DNA of 64,000 nt, taken from contig NC_092568.1 of NCBI RefSeq assembly GCF_037975245.1, positions 6,670,501-6,734,500 on the forward strand. The letters are read 5' to 3'. The translations under genes were made by a program, and so were the position numbers. Positions 47,249-58,871 of this stretch are shown one piece after another. How positions within the stretch are numbered: the first letter of the stretch is position 1; every line of letters starts with the position of its first letter. The notes below the pieces were generated by a model that saw nothing but the letters and a program-made list of their open reading frames with translations, searched no databases and was not told where the DNA came from. This stretch comes from Apostichopus japonicus. Lineage: Eukaryota > Echinodermata > Holothuroidea > Aspidochirotida > Stichopodidae.

Positions 47249-48955
47249 ATGGATCTCGTAGAAGCAAAATTACTTCAATGGGGATTGGAGAAGTACGTCA
47301 AGAATTTCAAAGGTGAGTTATTAGGCACTTTCCATTTCGTTTGTTGTGTTAATCATACGCAATAAAGTTAGTGATTTGAAGAAGCTATGCTCACTCCGTC
47401 ACGGGTTTACTCTGGCCTAGCGTTATACAGTGTACACTATAGTGTGTAGCGTGTGGTGTGAAAAATATAAACGCTAGGTTTTTGATTGACTGTACTGTAC
47501 AGTATACTACAGTACTGTACATGCCTACACACAACAGTATGTAGTACTATTGTGAAGCCTCTATGGTGCTACAGGGCAAACAGTATTACTGTATGGTGGG
47601 TCTAATGTTCAGTTGCTACTTCACCACAAAGTGGATTGTAATTTTTCGATAACCAAATAAATTGAATGACATAAGTAAGGCAGGCAAGGCCTAATAAGGG
47701 TTCCTGGTAATTTAGATTTAGGTAATGTAAGACTTGCCTACAGTGGGAATCAGTCTTTCCATTGTATGTTCTACTGTATATTAGGTGATCATTTACAAAT
47801 AAGGCATTAGACCTATATGCTACTGTAGTGTTGTGGTTGGACTGGGCCCAGTAGTGGAGTGTACTGAACTGTACTTTTGCGTTGAAATGAAAACAACACT
47901 GATTTTTCTTACTTTTTTATTTAATCAATATTTAAATAAGTTTCTGCAAAAGAAAAAAACAGAAATGGTAAAGTCGTCATTAAATCGCAAATACATTTGT
48001 AGGCTAGTGTCCATAGGTTCATGGTATTGTGTAATAGTACAGTCAACGCTTGAAGTAGCGGTTCCGCGAATATTTCAGGTATACCCGGTTATACCGAGCA
48101 GGTATGCCGCTTTATGTTAATGCTTATACCAATGCACCTTAGCATAAAGTTGCTTATAGTCTTGCCTAGTAATGGCAAAAAGAGGGGCAAAATAACACAC
48201 TAAATGGTATGCAGAAACTTCTCTGAATTCTTATACTGTTCATGGAAATAGATCATAAGGATCTGAGATCCGTATTGAAACGTTCAGTAAACTTCATTTA
48301 TGGCAATATGTTTTAAAATGCAAAAAAAGGTAAGGAAAAATTGGCCAAATACTGGCCTTTTCAAATTGTGTTCATATACCATACTGTGTGCAAAAGTGGG
48401 TGCTGTACAGAAAGCTTGTGATAAGAATAGGCTCTTTATTGCATTAGGTCTGCAGATAAAAAAAAAAAAATTGCAGAAATGAACTTTCATGGAGGTAATA
48501 CTACAATGAATTTTTAGAGAAGTAACATTTTTCTATCATATGTTTTCTTTGCTAAATTTCAGGTAGTCTAGTTTTGTGCTGGCACAGGTCGCCATGAAGC
48601 AACAGGCTACCCGGAAAACCGACTGCGATACGTGAGGAGAAAGGACCAAAATAAGACAAAGAAGTCTGTTCGCGACCCTCATAAACCTTCAAAGCTGGTT
48701 GACACAACAGATTTGGAATTGACATCAGGTAAATTAAAATGTATTTATTTATTTATTTAGTCTTTCATTCATCCATCCATCCATCCAACCATCCATCCAT
48801 CCATCCATCCATTCATTCATTCATGTAGTTTTTGCATCTAGTGACTTTTGTTGCTTAAAACGATATCAATGGTTGTTTTCACAGATGATGCAGAGGAGTG
48901 TGTTCTTTCAGCGATGGTAACGTGTCTGGAGACTGGAGTATCACAGAGCCTTTAA
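47249..48955 (+). CDS. predicted small gene with SAM-like start (exons 47249-47312, 48588-48728, 48885-48955)
   Basis: Exon 1 reads MDLVEAKLLQWGLEKYVKNF, which looks like the first helices of a SAM domain, and has a GTGAGT donor. Exon 2 (acceptor GGCACAG) reads HEATGYPENRLRYVRRKDQN, then a basic segment ending DTTDLELTS. Exon 3 (acceptor TTTTCACAG) ends at TAA 48953-48955. The three exons join in frame to 91 residues, too short for a whole SAM domain. Exon 2 is phase-compatible (phase 1) with the exon at 53718, so this may be the 5' part of that gene. A different frame, 48898-49021, could be an alternative exon. Function unknown. Confidence 0.45.
48770..48823. repeat. (ATCC)n/(ATTC)n microsatellite
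   Basis: Runs of CATCCATC followed by CATTCATTC in an intron. Confidence 0.9.
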
Positions 48956-49231
48956 TATCAGAGACAATAAGAAGAGTTCTGTGGGAGATATTCTCTCAGA
49001 AAATACACAACAGATGGCATGGTAAGAGTTTTACTCAATACATGTGCTATTCTAGCTCAGTCACTTGGCGAACAGGAACCCAAACTGAAGTGCGCTAAGC
49101 TTACTGTTGCTGTAGGACTTAAGAAGAGTGAATAATGCCATGTTGTAGGCTACACATAATATATCAACGTTAATTGGGCCATAAGAGTATGGTATGAGTG
49201 TTTCGCTAGTCCTTTTCTAGCCTTTCGCCCT

Positions 49232-49257
49232 CAACGCCCTCCTTTTGGAGGGCGTTG
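49232..49257. other. perfect hairpin at the 5' end of SINE copy 2
   Basis: CAACGCCCTCC, loop TTTT, GGAGGGCGTTG. The right arm is the first 11 bp of the SINE and the left arm is its exact complement outside the element. Confidence 0.9.
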
Positions 49258-49630
49258 TGGTCAAGTGGTTAAGGCAGTGGACTTGTGATCTAAGGATTAC
49301 AGGTTCGAGCCCTGGCCAGATCATTGCGGTGTGTCCTTGGGCAAGGCGCTTTATCTCCATTGCCTCTCTTCACCCAGGTGTATAAATGGGGACCTGCGAG
49401 GTAACTTGTAAATATAGTTGCGTGCGCCGGTTTGTGGCTGCACCCTATGGGAAGTCCCCCGGGGGACACGTGGTTGTGGTGCACTGTGGTGCCCCAGGAG
49501 AGATTGATTGAATTGTGCACACTTTGGTGTGTGGGTGTGACAAGTTACCAATGACCAGGGGTTAAGTTGTAAAGTCGTGTGAGGAGGCATTAGCCTCATA
49601 CAAGACTGTAAACCTTCAACTTCAACTTTC
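49247..49630 (+). mobile_element. tRNA-derived SINE, copy 2
   Basis: It has the same structure as the copy at 10856: A box at 49258-49268, B box at 49302-49312, the same central region, and a short CAACTT tail. Only about five differences from copy 1 over roughly 370 bp imply recent activity of the family. Confidence 0.92.
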
Positions 49631-49807
49631 CTTGGGTACCTGTTAGGTTGATTGCAATTTTACTGAGCTTCAAAATCATGCAAATCTGCTTTTTCTCTTT
49701 CTTTTATGACTCTACTATTTATAGTACTTTAAGTTAACGAAGGTTGCCTCACATTCTTAAAATCATATATGTTTCTCAGAGAGAATGACCTAACGGGTAT
49801 GAAATGA

Positions 49808-49938
49808 TTGAGAATCACAATGATAATGATGCATGGTGTTGGTGATGGTGGTGGTGATGATGATAGTAAAGATGGTGGTGGTGGTGGTGGTGGTGGTGAT
49901 GGTGATGGTGATGGTGATGGTGATGGTGATGGTGATGG

Positions 49939-49980
<42 letters not shown>

Positions 49981-49982
49981 GC
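49808..49982. repeat. GGT/GAT trinucleotide microsatellite
   Basis: Pure and mixed GGT, GATGGT and GAT repeats. It is open in several frames on both strands but is not coding. Confidence 0.95.
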
Positions 49983-51525
49983 TGGTTGCAAAATTTTAAA
50001 TTGTGGCAATGTATGGTTGTATCCTTATATGTCAGAATGTTGCAATTTGAAAACAAAAATGTGTAATTTCTCATATATCTTTTCAATAGATTGGCACAAA
50101 CATACCATCTGTCCTTGAAAAAGTTCAACAGCCACAGCCTTTCGTTTTGGCATGAGGACCAAGAGAGCAACCAGAGCAGGTGTTTAGTAGAGTTGAAAAA
50201 AAGGGGGCTACCTTGCCAATGACTTCTGCAGACAGTTGACATCTGTTTTAAAATACTTGAACTCAATTATACATGAGAAATAGAATGATACAACACCTGG
50301 GACTTTTTGAGAACTTTCTGAACCAGAAGACTGAGCAATCATCACCTTTTTTTTACCCGTCATGGTATTAATGGATATCACATTATCTTAGATAACAAAT
50401 TTATCATAGTTTGAGTTCAGTTTGTCCACTCATGTTCAATATTGACAGGTCAAATTGCACTGGAATGGTTTGGGTGAGCCGGTTGCATAATTTAATTGCA
50501 AAAATTCCTCATTGCTATGTGTGAGCTGTTCAGATTTTAAAGATGAATAGAGGGATGGTGTTTTTTCTAGCATAAACAGTGAGTGATGCATTGGTAACTT
50601 AACCTGCCCCCACCACCTCCTCCAACTAAAACCTGCTTATGCCACTTAAAGTAACAAGAGAAACATCATCAAGCATTCATACGTGATAATTCAAGCACTT
50701 GTTCATTTCCAAAAATGTTGGTAGTTCAGTAAAATACTTAAGTTTTCAAAGTATTTTCATTTATTTTAATACATAGAACATTCGATGCAATTAATATTTA
50801 ATAAAATATTGCAAAGGTAAACATAGTAAGGAAATTATTTTTACAAACATTTTCTTATTGCCATGACAAATCACATCTCTATCATTTCTGCTGTATGTAA
50901 CAAAAGATTTTGTGCATGCAATTTAAAGTCTTACCCATTGTTAAGTTGTACAATATCAAAGTTGTGTCATTCTGTTATTTGTAACAAACCAAAATACATC
51001 AAAGTATCATTATTTGGTAAATAATGTAAGACCATTCGTTGAGAGGCTGGTAGAGTAGTATTTTTCAGAATTTTTCATTATTCTGCAATATGTAGATTTC
51101 AAAGGTTAAAGTTAGCAGGAGATGATCTCTTTTAAGCATATTCTAACATTTGTACCTATTGTAGGATATCTTTAGTGGAGATTTTAAAGCATAAGACATA
51201 GACATTCTAGTTAGAAAATAAAGTTTTTGAAAGCAAAAAGTTACACATAAATTGCCACAACAAGTCACAAGTCACATATATAACAGGGATATAACTAAAA
51301 ATAGTATACTCTTTTGCTGCCTTGATAAAACTCTCGCATTCCATCCACTTTTCCATTTCCGCTTTTGTTCATCAGTATTGTAACCCAGATCAACCTCTTT
51401 TTATAAGTAGAAATAATTGACGTTGTTTGTTAACGAAGTTGTTAAAAAGAATAAAGACATGGCCAAGTTATTTTCAGATTTGTATGTTGTTTCTTATTCA
51501 TAACATATCCAAAACGTAAGTACCC
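49983..51525. other. AT-rich sequence, nothing recognised
   Basis: No tandem unit or supported coding. Confidence 0.35.
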
Positions 51526-51780
51526 TTGAAACGGAAACGGGATCAAATTTATCCGGAATGGGGTCATTGTTTTTTTGATCCGGAAATCCGGATCATTTTG
51601 ATCCGGGCGGGGTCGGTGCCCCTGGGATCCGGAAGCCGGATCAAATTTGATCCGGAATGGGGTCATTGTTCTTTGATCCGGAAATCCGGATCGTTTTGAT
51701 CCGGACGGGGTCGGTGCCCCTGGGATCCGGAAACCGGATCAAATTTGATCCGGAATGAATCAAATTTGATCCGGATGTTT
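51526..51780. repeat. GATCCGG palindromic cluster, about 100-bp tandem units
   Basis: Two and a half units of about 99 bp each contain ATCCGGAATGGGGTCATTGT and TCGGTGCCCCTGGGATCCGG. Embedded palindromes include CCGGATCAAATTTGATCCGG (perfect, 20 bp, more than once) and GATCCGGAAATCCGGATC. It lies immediately inside the right terminus of the 4.8-kb segment. Confidence 0.9.
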
Positions 51781-51792
51781 TAAGAGTGTAAA

Positions 51793-53717
51793 CTGAAAAC
51801 GTAACATTTAGTGTCCCACGAAGTTACGTATGCAGACGCGATTTTGTGTTATAATAATCCAAATATTAAATATGGTTGATCAACTTACTATGCCCTACAT
51901 ATATTTGCAGGTACACAAAACTAATTCAGAATAACGATCAATATCATGCAGTGTTCAGTTCATAATTTATGGCCAGATTAATTTTTGTAAGAAACATGTT
52001 GTGTCCAGTCAGATAGTTACGTTTTCACTAGTAAGACTCACACGGTAGTCGCTATGAACATATTAGCGTATTGAAAAAACATACGACAGTAAGGCCATAC
52101 AAGGCGGGAACGTGGCGACAACAAATTGAGCCTCTGTTTAGGAAACTTAAGAAAGGTAATCTATATTGTGATTTGTGTCCATCTCGTTACGCTTTTATAA
52201 ATGTTACGTTTCTAGACATGAAACAATAACATAATATATATGAATAATATATATATTTTATGATTGTTAGAGCGAACAATTAATTGTTGTCTATATTATC
52301 ATACATCGGATAAAAGTACGTCGTTCGCATCGTAATACACCTGGCAAAACGAATCACAAGTTGGCAAGATCTGATTTGGAAACCACGCAATGTTGTGTCC
52401 AGAATTACGTTGGCTTGAATTACATTTACAGACAAATATTTTACCTACGTGAGTACTTTAGTGCTTGATATATCGTTATTATACCGTATTTATTTGTTTA
52501 TTTTGTAATAAGTTGCACTTGATACTTATTTGCGAGTAATCTAAATGGATTTATTAAAATTTCATTCAATACGTAACCATGAGACCCAAAAGTATGTGGT
52601 GTCTCGGCATGCATTTACATTAGTTAGGCCCGCGTTAGTTACGTTAGCTTCACGTTAATTATTATTAGCGTAGGCCTATGGCCATACCATTTTATCACAT
52701 TGTACGGTATGTAGGGTTGATGCTAACTTTTATTGGAGGGGGAATTGTCCCCCATTACATGCGATAAAAAAAGAGATATCCTCTGAATTCATACTTGATC
52801 CTAGCCTAGCCTAGCCTATGCCCACAACGTTGTAGGTATAGCCTAGGCTAGTTAGACTAAGATTCTTTAATTTTTTTTTTTTTGGGGGGGGGGGGAATTA
52901 GTCAGTCCCGCTGCTGTGCAGTATAAACAAACCAGCCTAGCCCTAGCTACATGTATGTTAGATAAGTTAGATAAGATATTTAAAATAGTTGGCATAGGCT
53001 AGGCCTATATATTGTCCAATTTTGTTTTGCATCATCACTATCAACTATCACAGTAGGCTAGGCTTATAGGTTACCAGCCTGTTCTTATATATATTACTCT
53101 TAGTCTGACCCTGTGGCCTGGGCCTTCATTTCCACAAAATGTGCCCGGTTATAAAAAAAATGGTACATTGTGGCCGAAGGCTCTGTCCAAATTTTTGTTG
53201 CATCGATCGTATACGTGTTATCCTAGTCCGACACTACATTGTCGCATTATCGTTGGGTTCTTTTTCCATATTCAGTATGGCGCCTATCGCCTTGGGGTTG
53301 GTGTGGTAAAAGGTTGACTACAAAAATTACCAAACAAAAAGAAGTTGATTTCAATGTTTTATTCGCTCCATGTTCGATAAGTAATCAACTCAAAAATTTA
53401 TTTGGACAGATTATACAAAAAATTACAGCAGGCTACTACCTGTATAAAAGATTATTTCCATTATATTATATTTTAGTGTTTTAAAAATAAAGTTTAGAAG
53501 TAAGAAAGGAATTTTGATTGTGCTTGATTTGCTCAAGGAATTGTGTTTAGTGCACCAGGCCGGGCAGTAGTCATGGGGGGGGGGGGGCTAACTGTTTCCC
53601 ACCCCCCACCCTAGAAAATGTTGGATACTGTGCCTATCTGTTCTAATTCCCTTTGCTGTTTACTTCCAGCATACAGTACATGATTTGGAATTGTCAGCAG
53701 TGGGCATGGTATTCCAG
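51793..53717. other. no supported gene; TAGGCCTA-rich stretch
   Basis: Around 52670-53080 words such as CTAGCCTAG, TAGGCTAGGCCTA and TATGCCCAC recur without a fixed period. T and G homopolymers lie at 52870-52895. No credible coding. Confidence 0.4.
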
Positions 53718-54622
53718 CTACTTCATCCACCAGTCCAGAGGGAAACTTGCCTAATGTTGCTCAACCATGCCATCCGGAGTGTATCCTTTATACATTTGTT
53801 TTCATTCTTGGCATCATATCCGATTTGAAGTGTGTGTGTGTGTGGGGGGGGGGGGGGAGGATAGCCCACCATTCCAAAAAATTAGTGTGTACAATATTTA
53901 GAGTCCATGGAGACGACCAGGGTTCATGCCGATGTTCATATAACTTGATCATTAAATTGTATTTTGATTTTATATTAAGTATTTTAAAGTTCACGAACAA
54001 TCCATAATCTTTAATTAATAACTACAGTAGATGATGATACTTCAACGGCACATCCTGAGGGAAACATGTCACCATTGCCCGAAGCTGCCGAACCACGCCA
54101 TCCGCAGTGTATCCTTAATATATTTTATTGTTATAGTATTCATTTCAGTTTCAGACCTATCAGTAAGTAATACGTACTACAGTAGTGCAGTGAAGTTGCA
54201 GTTTTCCTTCCCACAATCCCAGTGAATTAACTACATCCACCCCAGTTGACTGCATTCACTACACATTTTTTTTAAACCATATTACCATATCTTAAATATC
54301 CTTGACATAACATTCAGCTGTTCCTCTGCACAATACGTTGACTTGTGGGCAGTGGGTGGCTGTAATATATGATGAAGAGTGGTGGCCAGGTATTATCACG
54401 GATGTTGATAACGGATCCTGTTCTATCACTTTCATGAAACCCACTGGCTCCTACAATAAATTTATTTGGCCGGAGAAGGAGGAAACAGACCTTGTGTCTT
54501 CAGATTCAATATTAACAGGTCTTGATGATCCTCCTGTACCGATAAGTCGCCGTCACTTTGCTTTAAACTCAGTACAAGCAAAGGATGTCACTAACAAAAT
54601 GAGAATGGTTCTAACACAATAA
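53718..54622 (+). CDS. predicted gene, 3' exons with U12-type introns (53718-53780, 54028-54108, 54318-54622)
   Basis: The three exons join in frame to a TAA at 54620-54622. Exons 53718 and 54028 are related: SPEGNLPNVAQPCHPEC against HPEGNMSPLPEAAEPRHPQ. Each is followed by GTATCCTT, the U12 donor consensus. The last exon reads TLTCGQWVAVIYDEEWWPGI, then FIWPEKEETDLV. This resembles a compact beta-rich module (Tudor/SH3-like by appearance) that I recall from many unnamed invertebrate proteins, with the pattern W-V-A-V-x-Y-D then W-x-P-G. Function unknown. Upstream exons may be those at 47249-48728. The exon at 54028 has tandem acceptors CAG and TAG three bases apart. Confidence 0.7.
53781..53791 (+). 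promoter_or_regulatory. U12-type 5' splice site
   Basis: GTATCCTTTAT follows exon end CCGGAGT. The first eight bases equal the GTATCCTT minor-spliceosome donor. A matching branch-like TCTTTAAT (54008-54015) has its A 13 nt before the CAG at 54025-54027. Confidence 0.65.
54109..54317 (+). other. U12-type GT-AG intron
   Basis: The donor GTATCCTTAATA (54109-54120) matches the minor donor consensus. The branch site TCCTTGAC (54298-54305) matches TCCTTRAC exactly, with its A 13 nt before the final G of CATTCAG (54317). The flanking exons are in frame (phase 1). This is the best-supported minor intron in the window. Confidence 0.88.
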
Positions 54623-55640
54623 GTTTATGCAGTTTCTTGCAGGATTTTATCCAATGCCTAGGACAGCTATGGCATCGTGATCAACATTATTAATACTTTT
54701 TTTCATGTTTCACCATTCTAGGATCTATTAACACATTGTTCCTTCCTTCCTTATGTTCACGTTACAATTTGAATGCTTTTCTTCATGCATTATGAACATT
54801 TTGTTACTGGTTTATTTGTGGTTTATAATGAACTAACAACCTTAACGATGCCATAACTGTTTCGATCCATAAAGGTTAGTATGTTATGGAGACGGCTATA
54901 ATTTAGGATCTCCTGCTTGATGATGCCAAGCAGAAATGTATTATTTACATTCATCAGCTAGGCTAACCATAGCATTGTTGTCTCAATTGCATGCAAACAA
55001 ATTTGAAATTGGCCGAACAATGCAAATGAAAAAAACAACAAGAAATTAATTAATAAAGTGATTAGTGAATAATTATTTGCAAAATTCATATCTGTTATTA
55101 AATGAAACAGATGAACATGAATGAAATTAAATGTAATGAAATGACTCAATTTGGATCTTGAAAATTTAAATGAATCTATCCAGTACTGGTATTGAATGGG
55201 AACAATTGAGGAAATTATTATATGGAGTTTTTTATATCGCATTTATTGTACACTAATTTTGTTTACCATCCATTTATGCGGTTGAATATTAGCGAATCAC
55301 ATTTATTTGTACATATGATTGGAGTTGAACATACATTGTTATTTTGTTGTGTTAATCTGTACTATATATAAAGTTTAACATGACAGCACAGTTCTCTGAT
55401 CAGCCTCTTTGTTTCATTCCTTGTCCTTCTCTTTTATCATTTATTTTGTGAAACATAAATTATGGGATTACAGTAGAATTAATTGTAAATCAGCTTGATA
55501 GCATTGCTTTCTTGCAGAAAACGCACAGACAATACAGTACCTTTAGAAGTAAAGGAAAGATAATATAATATGCAGCAACATTATCAATATAAAAACTCAA
55601 CAAACTACATATATAACTGAGATACCTGTAAGCCTATGTC
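54623..55640. other. 3' flank of the predicted gene
   Basis: AT-rich. It probably includes the 3' UTR, but no element is recognised. Confidence 0.35.
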
Positions 55641-55642
55641 GA

Positions 55643-55680
55643 TGTAACAGGGACACCAAAATATTGGTGTCCCGTTACAC
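55643..55680. repeat. near-perfect hairpin, GGGACACC arms
   Basis: Left arm TGTAACAGGGACACCAA and right arm TTGGTGTCCCGTTACA pair with a single bulged base around AATA. A third copy, GGTGTCCCTGTTACACG, lies at 56030-56046, in direct orientation to the right arm. It may mark ends of a small element. Confidence 0.8.
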
Positions 55681-58270
55681 GTTCGGCATTGTTCATTTGG
55701 CCACTGGTATATTTGTTGATGTATTCTGAATTAGCTGTATGTCAATATCAGAGGGAATTAGATCATTATTTTATAATATGGAAACACATTTTAAGTGAGT
55801 ATGAAGGATTGACAACATCACAGAAAAAAAAAATCACTTTCACAGTTGCCAAATATCCAGAATTTGTAACGTGTGAAAAATAAATCAAGAATTACTAAAA
55901 TATTATAGTTGTGCATGACAATAACTGATGTCTTGGATTATGACCATGTTTAATACCTAAGTTAAAATAAATAATATAACAGTGTATGCTGATTTTACTA
56001 TGAATGACATAGATGAATGTATAATGTTTGGTGTCCCTGTTACACGTGATATTTTGGATATTGTCTTATGACTTTACCTATACTATTTGCATTGCAAGCT
56101 AGCTATAAGCAAAATGTTTTTTTTAGTTGGCTTTGCATTTGTTGTAGTACACATGCATGCCATTATCATTGTGATATCACATATTTGAAAATTTTAAGCC
56201 TATGTCACAAGTTGGCACCCATATTAAAATAAACACAATTTTGTGCAATAAAATACTGTATTTATGTCTCTTACGGTACTACAAAGAACTGACTGCACTG
56301 GGCCACAGTGGCCACAGTGTTACATCACTGCATTGATTGAATTGAATTAGAAGATATTGTCCACAATAGGAAATTCGGCTTACACAGGTCGAAAAACGAA
56401 AAAAGAAAAGAAATAAAGAAAAGAAATAGTATAAGTATCAAGTACCATTGATGCTCAAAAGAAAGATTTCCTTCTGTTTTATTCTATAAGTTTATTGACC
56501 CATTTGGAAAAAAACATTGATTTTATGTGGGAAGTAAAAGTAGGCCTACACGTAAATTAAAACATAATGTTAACTTGCTTACACTTTGGCCATTTCTTTT
56601 TCTCAAGGTATGACTAGTGCCCATCGGGAATGCTTAAGAACATTGTGCTGATTATGTGGCAGCTCAAAGACCATCCCAAGTGACAAGGCACCAAACACTA
56701 AACAGGGCTACCATGCTTGGATATTGGGCACAATGTTTTGTCCTTGATGGTTGCAAGTTCCAAGGCAATCAGTTCATTACGTAGTTACTGCCGCAAAAGG
56801 CCAAGAGAGGAGGAAGCAGATCGCAGTTAAACCAACTTTTCACTTTATGTATGGAACAATTTTTCAGTACATTTCCATATGAAGTAACAGAATTTTTTTT
56901 CGTGGAACTGGTAAATTGTAATAATGAGTAATAATGAGAGAACTCGAGCTGATTTTATTGTTCTGGATTTATTTCACAGTATTTTAATTTTTTATTTGTA
57001 CCTTTGTTGTACTAGTACTTAAAGTGGGGATTTCTGCTAGAAGAACATTGTCTTTTGTCCATGTGCTCTAGATTATTTTTTGGTGGAACTATTACAGTAT
57101 ATTTAAATAACAATGTGGTGATTTGATCTTGTATAGTTTTCATGTTATCTTGTGAAGTAGTTTTATTTTCCTTCTGTTTAGTACAATATATACAGTAAAG
57201 GAACTCCAACTTGCTGTTCTGTTTTTTGCCAGCTCTCATTATTTCACAGCCCTATAGTTTACACTGCTTAGCAATATGATGATAGAAATAGCAAAGGTAG
57301 TGTAGGGAAAGGTGCCCTTATAATCATATGCATAACATTGAATAGTCAAGTTGTCAACCAGAGAGCAGTGGTCAAGCGACTAAAAGGAGGTGCCATCCTG
57401 GCTGTTACATTGTGCCCATTGGGGATTAAAATCACATTTTGTGCTCGAATTATGTCCATATAAGTAAACTCATGTAGCTAAATACATTTTAATTTTGCTG
57501 GCACAAAGCCTAGGAAGGTAGTGTGGTGGGAGGGGGGGGGGGGGAGTTAGTGGGTGTCTTAAGGAGTGAAGGTGGGTCAAGAGAAGGAGCCAGTTTAATG
57601 GTATTGATGGTGAGTTTATGGAGCTCCAAATGCCAAATGTAGTATGAGGGTTTTACTTTTGAGAGATAGGGAGTTGGGCATCTGCGAAAATTGTGGGAAG
57701 GATTCTAAATGCTGGTGAGGATATTGGGGGTGTAGAGAAGACTAAGCTTTGCCAACAGAAAGAAAGGGATGAAATCTTCCATGCTGAGCTAAAGTGCTTC
57801 TTTCAAGAGGGTGTTAATATTGCGAAGGTGAGTTTTGTGGTTGTCACTGTGGCGATGCTGCCAGTCCAATTTAGAGCGGATGGTGTCCTACCTACCAGAC
57901 CTACAGTAGGTGGTGTTGAAGAGAAAGCATGTGTCACCTTTGACCTTCATCAATAAAATTTACAAGGAAACAAATCACAACAAAGTTTAAACTTTTAATT
58001 TGTACAAAACTGACAATATTCTAGTTCCACTATATTTCTCTGAACTAAAGTAAACTTGTTATAAGCTTGAAAGATGAGGTTTGTCATGGAAAGAACAAAC
58101 AAACTATGTAAGTATACAACATAATTATCATAAAATCAACATATATAGATACCAATCATGTTACTCTCAGTTTCACTCCTTGCTTTCACTTGCCAATTCT
58201 TTTCTGAATGGTTTTTCTCCTTTCTTGCTACAAGAAGTCTTCCTTTTATTTTTAACTTATCTCCATGTAC
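55681..58270. other. intergenic, no supported gene
   Basis: AT-rich to 57500, then a G run (57531-57544) and a short less AT-rich stretch to 57950. An open frame at 57693-57956 shows no family resemblance and is not called. Confidence 0.35.
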
Positions 58271-58273
58271 ATT

Positions 58274-58871
58274 CTAACAAAAGCATTTACTCTTAATTTT
58301 ACCCAATAAACAACAAACGTATGAAATTTGAAGCAACTGCCCACTTAAGTCCTCGTTTAACAATTCTTTAACAAGATCTGCCCATCGATTCTGAACTGGC
58401 TTGTGTTGCAGAAGTTTTTGCAGAAGATGGTCTTTCACATTTTTATATCTCAAAATAAGCAAGGTCTTCATGTTTAAAATTTGCTTTGTCTGAAATTCCA
58501 GTCTTGAAAAACATGAAAATATTATCATTAACTAAGAGTAATCCGCCTCTATTTTGTTTTTCCACCCAAGCTTTACTGTAATCCAAAAAACTGTGACCTT
58601 CACCTGCAACAGACATACAGTTTAAGCACTGTAAAAATATTAAAGCATACTGCTATAAAGCTTAACTTTCATGTAACGTTTTATGGCAAATGGCACATAA
58701 CCTGCTAATTATCTTAGAATTTGTTCCTCATGTGTTTCAACAATTAATGTATCTTCCAAATTTATGTCGTCTGGAACATCCAGCCTCTCAAACTCTTCAA
58801 TTATCAGCCTCACCATAAATTCAACTATATCCTGTAGCATGAACATTTCTAATGTCCTCTGCGGATGCAAA
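58274..58871 (-). pseudogene. transposase-like remnant, C-terminal part, frameshifted
   Basis: On the reverse strand, from 58603, after a TCTGTTGCAG acceptor-like site, one frame reads FLDYSKAWVEKQNRGGLLLV, then FFKTGISDK before a stop at 58443. The next frame continues with KNVKDHLLQKLLQH and PVQNRWADLVKELLNEDLSG. The pattern (S/T)-x-A-W-x-x-x-x-N-R-G-G-L then V-Q-N-R-W recalls C-termini of DNA-transposon proteins (P-element/THAP-like, from memory). An upstream fragment ending near 58709 reads QDIVEFMVRLIIEEFERL. It is dead because of the frameshift and missing N-terminus. Confidence 0.55.

Larger units (their letters stand above)
46965..51792. mobile_element. 4.8-kb segment bounded by TTTACACTCTTAA inverted termini
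   Basis: TTTACACTCTTAA at 46965-46977 is matched by its perfect complement TTAAGAGTGTAAA at 51780-51792. Just inside the left end is CCGGGTCAC-TTTT-GTGACCCGG (46983-47004). Just inside the right end are many GATCCGG palindromes. This suggests a DNA transposon (CACTC ends with TA flanks are possible) or a pair of related MITEs around unrelated DNA. It encloses the exons at 47249-48955 and one SINE. Confidence 0.55.

Noticed and set aside
49808..50010. Poly-His and poly-Asp/Gly frames on both strands
   Set aside because: They are trinucleotide microsatellite artefacts.
57693..57956. 87-codon open frame starting MGRILNAGEDIGG
   Set aside because: No family resemblance, no splice or promoter context, and it is short. 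It could be a piece of an unrecognised repeat.
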